A stretch of DNA of 64,000 nucleotides from Seleniivibrio sp. (GTDB lineage Bacteria > Chrysiogenota > Deferribacteres > Deferribacterales > Geovibrionaceae), in assembly GCF_021209385.1 (NCBI RefSeq), contig NZ_JAJOIL010000031.1, forward strand, positions 16,407-80,406. Direction: 5' to 3'. Both the position numbers and the translations under genes were made by a program. Positions 58,841 through 64,000 of the stretch are shown here, piece after piece (position 1 is the stretch's first letter; each line of letters begins with the position of its first letter). The notes beneath the pieces were generated by a model. It saw only the letters and a list, made by a program, of their open reading frames with translations, was not told where the DNA came from and made no database searches.

Positions 58841-60043
58841 ATGGATAAAAAAGAAAAAATTTCCGTTCAGGGTTTGTTCAAGATATTTGGTGATAAACCG
58901 GAAACAGCCCTGAAAAAACTGAAAAAAGGAAGTTCCAAGGAAGAGGTTCTGGCGGAAACAGGAATGACTGTCGGCGTTCAGGATGCGAATTTTACGATTT
59001 ATGAAGGTGAAATATTCGTAGTTATGGGGCTTTCCGGCTCCGGAAAATCCACTTTGGTTCGTATGCTGAACAGGCTGATTGAGCCTACCTCCGGAAGCAT
59101 CTTTCTTGACGGAAAGGACATTGCCGTAATGGGCAAGGATGAATTGAAAGCGGTGCGCAGAAAGAAGATAAGCATGGTCTTTCAGTCGTTTGCCCTTATG
59201 CCGCACCTGAGCGTTATAGAGAACGCGGCATTCGGGCTTGAGATGACAGGGCTGAAAAAGATAGAGCGTGAGGCTCTGGCTCTTGCCGCTCTGGAACAGG
59301 TGGGACTTGACCAATGGGCATTCAGTATGCCGGACGAGCTTTCCGGCGGTATGAAACAGCGTGTGGGACTTGCCCGCGCACTGGCTGTAAACCCTGATGT
59401 TCTTCTTATGGACGAGGCATTTTCAGCACTCGATCCCCTTATCAGGGCAGAGATGCAGGACGAACTTTTAAAACTTCAGAAAAAACTCAGACGTACAATT
59501 GTATTTATTTCTCACGACCTTGACGAAGCCATGCGAATTGGCGACAGGATAGCCATTATGGAGGGCGGACGCGTGGTTCAGGTGGGAACACCGGAAGATA
59601 TTCTTCAAAACCCTGCCGACGACTATGTTAAGGCGTTCTTCCGCGGAGTAGACCCGACAGTAATTCTCACAGCTAAAGATATAGCGGTTAAAAATCAGGT
59701 CACAATCAAAATTCGTCCCGGAAACGGTCCGAGAACGGCACTTCAAAGGCTTATCAAGCATGAACGCGATTTCATATATGTTATTGATGAAAATGAAACT
59801 TATAAGGGTGTTCTCTCCCGTGACGAACTCATTGAAATGGCTGATAACGGAGAGAAAGAGATTCATGAAAATCACCTTAAAGCATCGGCTTTCGCTTTTA
59901 GCAGTGATTCAATGCAGGACGTTCTTCCGTTGCTTATAGACAACCCTTTTCCTATCCCAGTTACAGATTCTGATGGCACCTATGTCGGTACCATTTCAAA
60001 AAATATATTCCTTAAAACACTTCACAAAGGAGGTCAGGCATGA
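58841..60043 (+). CDS. proV: Glycine betaine/proline ABC transporter ATP-binding protein ProV
   Basis: ATPase of an osmoprotectant importer, 400 residues. An N-terminal ProV-type region (ISVQGLFKIFGDKPETALKKLKKGSSKEEVLAETGMTVGVQD) precedes Walker A (GLSGSGKST, ~63-71), signature (LSGGMKQRVGLARAL, ~167), Walker B (VLLMDEAFSALDP) and two C-terminal CBS-like repeats (~280-395). In OpuA/ProU systems the CBS domains respond to ionic strength. ATG 58841 is chosen over an upstream TTG because AGAGGTG lies just before it. It overlaps proW as ATGA. Confidence 0.95.
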   Translation: MDKKEKISVQGLFKIFGDKPETALKKLKKGSSKEEVLAETGMTVGVQDANFTIYEGEIFVVMGLSGSGKSTLVRMLNRLIEPTSGSIFLDGKDIAVMGKDELKAVRRKKISMVFQSFALMPHLSVIENAAFGLEMTGLKKIEREALALAALEQVGLDQWAFSMPDELSGGMKQRVGLARALAVNPDVLLMDEAFSALDPLIRAEMQDELLKLQKKLRRTIVFISHDLDEAMRIGDRIAIMEGGRVVQVGTPEDILQNPADDYVKAFFRGVDPTVILTAKDIAVKNQVTIKIRPGNGPRTALQRLIKHERDFIYVIDENETYKGVLSRDELIEMADNGEKEIHENHLKASAFAFSSDSMQDVLPLLIDNPFPIPVTDSDGTYVGTISKNIFLKTLHKGGQA

Positions 60044-60885
60044 GTTTTTTTGATTTTGATGAGCGCGTGATCCCTTTGAACGAATGGGTTCAGGACGGTG
60101 TAGATTGGCTTGTGGAATATCACAGAGATTTTTTCCAGATGATAAAGTATCCGGTGGAACAATCACTTAATGGTGTTTCATGGGTGCTGACACATACGCA
60201 CCCGCTGATATTTACCGTCATAATGATGTTGCTGGCATGGCGATATTCAGGCAGGAAAACTGCCGTGTTCACCTTTCTGACAATGCTGCTGATCGGTCTT
60301 CTGGGCTTTTGGGAAGAAGCAATGATAACTGTCGCGATGATAATCTGCGCCGTGGTTTTCTGTGCTATCGTCGGTATCCCTCTTGGGATTCTGGCAGGCA
60401 GGAGCGACAGGTTTGAAGCGATCATCAGACCGTTTCTGGATGCTATGCAGACCACACCTGCGTTTGTTTATCTTGTTCCCGTTGTGATGCTTTTCAGCAT
60501 CGGAACTGTTTCAGGCGTTCTGGCAACGATAGTTTTTGCCCTGCCGCCTATCATAAGACTCACCAGTCTCGGCATACGTCAGGTTCACCCCGAACTTGTC
60601 GAAGCGGCTGTGGCGTTCGGCGCCACACCTTTCCAGGTGCTTCGGAGGGTTCAGATACCTCTGGCGATGCCATCCATAATGGCGGGGCTGAACCAGACAA
60701 TAATGATGTCGCTGTCTATGGTCGTCATAGCGGCGCTCATCGGTGCGGGCGGTCTCGGGATGCCAGTTTTCATGGGACTTAATACTCTGGACATCGGTCT
60801 TGCGACCATCGGCGGTCTGTCTATCGTGCTTATCGCTATGGTGTTCGACCGCATAACGCAGGGTATGGGAAAAAATAGAAGATAA
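60040..60885 (+). CDS. proW: Glycine betaine/proline ABC transporter permease ProW
   Basis: Membrane subunit of the osmoprotectant importer, 281 residues. The core of about six helices contains the permease EAA motif (EAAVAFGATPFQVLRRVQIPLAMPSIMAGLNQTIMMSLSMVVIAALIGAGGLG, ~187-240) that docks on ProV. A short N-terminal soluble part (~1-45; ERVIPLNEWVQDGVDWLVEY) resembles that of ProW. GGAGG (60029-60035) precedes the ATG at 60040. It overlaps proV and lies 11 bp before proX. Confidence 0.96.
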   Translation: MSFFDFDERVIPLNEWVQDGVDWLVEYHRDFFQMIKYPVEQSLNGVSWVLTHTHPLIFTVIMMLLAWRYSGRKTAVFTFLTMLLIGLLGFWEEAMITVAMIICAVVFCAIVGIPLGILAGRSDRFEAIIRPFLDAMQTTPAFVYLVPVVMLFSIGTVSGVLATIVFALPPIIRLTSLGIRQVHPELVEAAVAFGATPFQVLRRVQIPLAMPSIMAGLNQTIMMSLSMVVIAALIGAGGLGMPVFMGLNTLDIGLATIGGLSIVLIAMVFDRITQGMGKNRR

Positions 60886-60896
60886 CAGGAGGAACT

Positions 60897-61916
60897 ATGA
60901 GAAGACTTTTATTAACGGCATTCGTGTGTCTTACGCTTGTTGTTTCGGCATCGGCGTATAACAAAACACCGGGTAAAGGGAAAACGCTGAAACCCGCAAG
61001 GGCGACATGGGATACAGGATATTTTCAGGAAGCGCTTATCCGGCGCGGAATGGAGGAACTCGGGTATAAGGTCGAGAAACCTAAGGAACTTACGAACCCG
61101 CTTTTCTATCAATCGCTTACGCTTGGCGATGTGGATTATTGGGCGAACGGATGGTTCCCTCTGCACACTGCACAGCTTCCCAAAAACTTTGACAGCAAAG
61201 CGGAAATAATAGGCTATGTTGTGAAAGCAGGCGGCTTGCAGGGATATCTTGTTTCCAAAAGCTATGCGGAAAAATATAACATCAAATCTCTGGACGATTT
61301 TAAGAGAGACGATGTCAGAAAGGCTTTCGATTCAAACGGCGACGGCAAAGCAGACCTTGTGGCATGTCCTCCCGGATGGGGATGCGAAAAGGCGATAAGC
61401 TACCATATGGACGTTTACGGACTTAAAAAATATATCAATCCCATCAAGGCATCATACTCCGCGAGCATGTCGCAGGCTCTTGCACAGCAGAAAGCCGGCA
61501 AGCCCGTATTCTTTTACACATGGGCGCCTAACTGGACGATATTCAAACTGAAACCCGGAAAAGATGTTGTATGGATAAACGTTCCAGAGATAAAACCTTC
61601 AGAATCTCAGGCACCGTTCAAAGACAGAATGACTGCAAAAGGTGTAGTGGGTGCAGTTTCAGACCCTATAAAGCTCGGATTCGTAGTCAACGATATCAGG
61701 GCGGTAGCCAACAAAAAATTCCTTACGGCTAACCCTGCGGCAAAGGCTTTTCTATCGGAATTCACGCTGAATCTGGCTGATATCAACGAGCAGAACACGA
61801 AGATGAATGCCGGAGAAAAGTCTGAAAAGGACATCGAGCGCCATGTTGACCAGTGGATTGCAAAAAACAAGGCAACGTGGAACAAATGGCTTGAGGATGC
61901 AAGAAAAGCACAATAA
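60897..61916 (+). CDS. proX: Glycine betaine/proline-binding protein ProX
   Basis: Periplasmic substrate-binding protein of 339 residues with a signal peptide (1-20, VVSASA). Aromatic residues that could form the quaternary-amine box are Trp in ATWDTGYFQEALI (~38), YWANGWFPLH (~81-86), PPGWGCEKAISYHMDVYGL and FFYTWAPNW (~202-208), the ProX pattern. The arrangement proVWX matches the E. coli ProU operon. GGAGG precedes the ATG, and a terminator follows the stop. Confidence 0.95.
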   Translation: MRRLLLTAFVCLTLVVSASAYNKTPGKGKTLKPARATWDTGYFQEALIRRGMEELGYKVEKPKELTNPLFYQSLTLGDVDYWANGWFPLHTAQLPKNFDSKAEIIGYVVKAGGLQGYLVSKSYAEKYNIKSLDDFKRDDVRKAFDSNGDGKADLVACPPGWGCEKAISYHMDVYGLKKYINPIKASYSASMSQALAQQKAGKPVFFYTWAPNWTIFKLKPGKDVVWINVPEIKPSESQAPFKDRMTAKGVVGAVSDPIKLGFVVNDIRAVANKKFLTANPAAKAFLSEFTLNLADINEQNTKMNAGEKSEKDIERHVDQWIAKNKATWNKWLEDARKAQ

Positions 61917-61921
61917 CAATC

Positions 61922-61950
61922 ATGCCCCTCCACGCCGAGGGGCTTTTTAT
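61922..61950 (+). terminator. Intrinsic terminator of proVWX
   Basis: GCCCCTC-CACGCC-GAGGGGC followed by TTTTTAT. Confidence 0.9.
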
Positions 61951-61999
61951 TTCAAAATTCGCTCCCGATATGATATCTTAATATTTTTACGGGGCGTAA

Positions 62000-63658
62000 A
62001 TGCAGTACATATTCAAAATCATCCGTCTGTCAGAAGTTCCTGCATGGCACATCATCGTGCTTCTGGTTATGGCGGTTATCTCTTCATTTCTTTCAGTCAT
62101 ACCTATACAATTTTTTGGGTACGCTCTGGATGCTTTGTCCGGACGCGAAGGTCTCGGTGTTGTCAGCAAGCTTGTCAGCCTGATGGGATTTGACAACATG
62201 GCAGTTGCCGGAATAGTTCTGTTCTTTGTTTTTTCAGTTATTGCCATTCTTTTCAGGATATCGTTCTGTTATCTGGCAGAAATTTTCTGTGAGAACGTAA
62301 TCAACAGAATGAGGGTAAATCTTTTCGCCAAATGTATGCGGGTGGATTTTGTCAGGCAGATGCAAACAGACAAAGGCGATACTATCTATACGCTTATCAA
62401 CAGTACAAGGCAGCTGGAAAACATATTTTCAAGACCACTTTACACTATGTTTTCTGATATCTTCGACCTTATCTGGATAACTGCTTTCATACTTTATACT
62501 GCGCCTGCGGTAATGCTGATTCTTGTTTGTGTTTTGCCGTTTATCTGGTTTTTCAGTCTCCGCACTGCAAAGAAACAGAAGCTGGCGGCTGACAATGTGC
62601 AGATATCCGATTCAAAACTTACATCCATTCTGGAACAGTCTTTAAGCGGTTATGAAACCATTAAGGCTTTCAGGGGTGAAAATTATGAGAACCGCCTGTT
62701 CGGCACCACAGCGGATGATTCCTTCCGCCACAGGCTCAGTGCCGCAAAAAGCCTTTCGATGTTCTTTCCGGTGGAGGGCTGTTTGCGTGTATTCGGCGTT
62801 TCCTTGGCGCTGATATATACCGTATATAAAGTTGTTGCTGGAGCTATGCCTCTTGGTATGGTTTCCATCGTGTTTGATTATTCCAATAAATTTTATGCGC
62901 CTGTCCGCAATATAAGCCAGTATTATCAGTCTATACAGCGAGGTCTTGTGTCTGCTAAGCGTATTGCAGAATATTTTGAACTGCCGGAAGAGGCTGATAA
63001 CGACGGTTTTATAGATATCGTTGATGATACTGTTGTTGCAGAAAATATTTCTCTTTCGCTGAACGGAAATGTGATTTTTGAAAATTTGTCATTCAGTTGC
63101 AAGCGAGGCGACCTGATACACCTGAAAGGTATCAGCGGAAGCGGCAAAAGCTCGCTTCTGCGTGTTCTGTTGGGGTTTTATCCGTTGAGCGGAGGGAAAC
63201 TGACAGTGTTCGGCAGAGATATAAATGAGTATCCGAAAAAGCAGTTGAGGAATATATTTGCCTACGCGCCTCAGACAGCATTTCTGCATAATGTCTGCCT
63301 TGCTGAAAATGTCGCATATCCAGATGGTGATGCTGATTGTGCAGATATCATTTGCAGGCTGAACTTGGACGGGTTGGACGCATTAGCAACAGCAGGAGAA
63401 AACGGCAATCGCTTTTCAGGCGGCGAGCGAAGCAGGGTGGGCTTTGCCCGTGCGGTGGTGAGAAATGCGGACATAATCATTCTGGACGAGGTGACGGCAT
63501 CACTGGATTCTGAAAACACTGCCGTTGTTCATGAAATAATTAGTGAGCTGAAACAGCAGGGAAAAATTATCTTTTATGTCTCACATGATGAGCATGTATT
63601 GTCTGCTAATGAAACAGTTTTTATAAACTGTATGTCCATAAGAAACAAATCAGAATAG
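62000..63658 (+). CDS. ABC exporter half-transporter (fused permease-ATPase)
   Basis: 552-residue half-transporter that should work as a dimer. A type IV exporter membrane domain with about six helices (~18-300) is followed by the ATPase: Walker A ISGSGKSSLLRVLL (~379), Q-loop YAPQTAFLHNVCLAENVAYP, signature FSGGERSRVGFARAVV (~471), Walker B IIILDEVTASLD (~495) and H-loop FYVSHDEHVL. The catalytic Glu is present. The cargo is unknown; no peptide precursor or membrane-fusion partner gene is seen next to it. GGGGCG precedes the ATG. It is followed directly by a decayed toxin fragment. Confidence 0.9.
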   Translation: MQYIFKIIRLSEVPAWHIIVLLVMAVISSFLSVIPIQFFGYALDALSGREGLGVVSKLVSLMGFDNMAVAGIVLFFVFSVIAILFRISFCYLAEIFCENVINRMRVNLFAKCMRVDFVRQMQTDKGDTIYTLINSTRQLENIFSRPLYTMFSDIFDLIWITAFILYTAPAVMLILVCVLPFIWFFSLRTAKKQKLAADNVQISDSKLTSILEQSLSGYETIKAFRGENYENRLFGTTADDSFRHRLSAAKSLSMFFPVEGCLRVFGVSLALIYTVYKVVAGAMPLGMVSIVFDYSNKFYAPVRNISQYYQSIQRGLVSAKRIAEYFELPEEADNDGFIDIVDDTVVAENISLSLNGNVIFENLSFSCKRGDLIHLKGISGSGKSSLLRVLLGFYPLSGGKLTVFGRDINEYPKKQLRNIFAYAPQTAFLHNVCLAENVAYPDGDADCADIICRLNLDGLDALATAGENGNRFSGGERSRVGFARAVVRNADIIILDEVTASLDSENTAVVHEIISELKQQGKIIFYVSHDEHVLSANETVFINCMSIRNKSE

Positions 63659-63660
63659 TT

Positions 63661-63756
63661 TATCAGGTAGTAGGAGACGAGCTTGTTGTTTTTGTTTTTG
63701 CTATCGTCAAAAGGGATGGGTTGGAAGTATATAGGGAATTCATTAAAAGATTTTAA
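63661..63756 (+). pseudogene. RelE/ParE-like toxin C-terminal remnant
   Basis: The frame just after the exporter stop encodes about 31 residues ending in a stop: DELVVFVFAIVKRDGLEVYREFIKRF. It resembles the final strands of RelE/ParE-type toxins (a VIY-x-LVV-x-V-x-KR-x-VYR pattern). The upstream two thirds of a toxin gene and any antitoxin are missing, because the exporter gene occupies that space. It therefore looks like a fragment left after rearrangement. The call rests on a short match only. Confidence 0.4.
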
Positions 63757-63765
63757 ATGTATGCC

Positions 63766-63870
63766 TTAATCATTATTACATTCAAAATATGATTCATCTA
63801 GTTCTGCCTTATCTTTAAGTAATTCAATTGGAACCAATCCATCATATTGGAGGTTTTTCAATAATTCATA
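63766..63870 (-). pseudogene. C-terminal fragment of an unknown gene cut by an IS256-family element
   Basis: On the minus strand a frame of 34 residues (NLQYDGLVPIELLKDKAELDESYFECNND at its end) closes with TAA at 63766-63768. It runs back up to the IS boundary at about 63871 and its upstream part is not recognisable beyond it. This is what an insertion into the 3' part of a coding gene would leave. The original gene's family is not known to me. Confidence 0.5.
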
Positions 63871-63873
63871 GTC

Positions 63874-64000
63874 GACCCTGTAAATAGTTTTGTGTAAGTG
63901 CCGTTTTACGCATTAGCCCTTTCGCCGTATTCCATGATGAAACGGTTCATGGCAGGCAGCCAGTCCCTCAGCGGCATAGTCCACTTCTTTGATGCCTGTT
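63874..64000 (-). mobile_element. IS256-family insertion sequence, end fragment
   Basis: The last ~127 bases carry the 3' end of an IS256-type transposase and 32 bases of terminal sequence beyond its stop (GACCCTGTAAATAGTTTTGT from 63874 inward). The exact terminal inverted repeat and target duplication cannot be fixed because the other end is outside the window. Confidence 0.75.
63906..64000 (-). CDS. IS256-family (mutator-type) transposase, C-terminal part only
   Basis: The 30 residues visible end QASKKWTMPLRDWLPAMNRF and IMEYGERANA. The KKWTMPxRDWxPAMNRFxxxYGxR pattern is the hallmark C-terminus of IS256-family DDE transposases. The gene runs rightward out of the window (upstream on the minus strand), so integrity of the catalytic core cannot be judged. 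Confidence 0.85.
   Translation of the reverse strand, partial: QASKKWTMPLRDWLPAMNRFIMEYGERANA

Noticed and set aside
1..64000. CRISPR arrays, rRNA operons and prophage modules
   Set aside because: No regularly spaced direct repeats, rRNA sequence, capsid, tail or integrase genes were found on either strand.

Overview
The window is about 64 kb of a moderate-GC Gram-negative chromosome. The best guess, by inference, is a Deferribacterota-type anaerobe or facultative anaerobe (Geovibrio, Denitrovibrio or Seleniivibrio relatives). The reasons are an outer-membrane DUF3373-like barrel next to a membrane-bound molybdopterin oxidoreductase, a UPF0251 regulator, a citrate synthase of mitochondrial type, and 'HQWRQPL' histidine kinases. 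No marker gene was aligned, so the taxonomy is not proven. There is no rRNA, CRISPR array or prophage.

Layout. 1-3780 (minus): cell-wall and division genes ftsE, ftsX, envC-like and a truncated ctpA. 3782-6659: an AEC carrier, a GT39 glycosyltransferase and a small YqiA-like hydrolase. 6712-17307: a cobamide block of two divergent operons. The minus operon carries cbiR-like, cobU, cobT, cobS, cobD-type aminotransferase-fold decarboxylase, cbiP/cobQ, cbiB and a siroheme/precorrin-2 dehydrogenase. The plus operon carries cbiA, cbiL, cbiC and rmuC. 17509-18285: a crotonase homolog that lacks the usual catalytic glutamates. 18400-28139 (minus): a sulfur/oxyanion respiration island with a triple-rhodanese lipoprotein, a NrfD/FeS/molybdopterin complex, a UPF0251 regulator, a barrel protein and a TorD-like chaperone. 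28513-33702 (plus): a DUF2318 lipoprotein, an FtsX-type ABC permease broken by a frameshift, its ATPase, a His-rich membrane sensor kinase, a sigma54 response regulator and a PH-domain protein. A sigma54-like promoter and an upstream palindrome sit before this operon. 33733-36916: hemerythrin, MarC and the ablA/ablB pair for N-epsilon-acetyl-beta-lysine. 37082-40805: a DUF2939 protein, then a two-gene unit in which a small protein shares a domain with the C-terminus of a class-3-type lipase. 40961-50000: EamA carrier, citrate synthase, mobB/mobA, a DHH phosphoesterase, hemolysin III, glyA under a ZTP riboswitch with a built-in terminator, a rhodanese and a long-form GAPDH. 50163-58218: carA, mltG, an unknown membrane protein, ppx/gppA, DUF445 and a large sensor kinase. 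58367-64000: tRNA-Leu(CAA), proVWX, an ABC exporter, a RelE-like remnant, and a gene tail cut by an IS256-family element that runs off the end.

Functional links. The molybdoenzyme island fits with mobA, mobB and torD in the same window. The rhodanese and the molybdoenzyme share a TGTAT-N5-ATACA palindrome in their upstream regions, which suggests one regulon. AblAB and ProVWX together point to life at changing or elevated salinity. The most novel-looking items are the lipase/small-protein module and the self-contained sigma54-controlled DUF2318/ABC/two-component unit.
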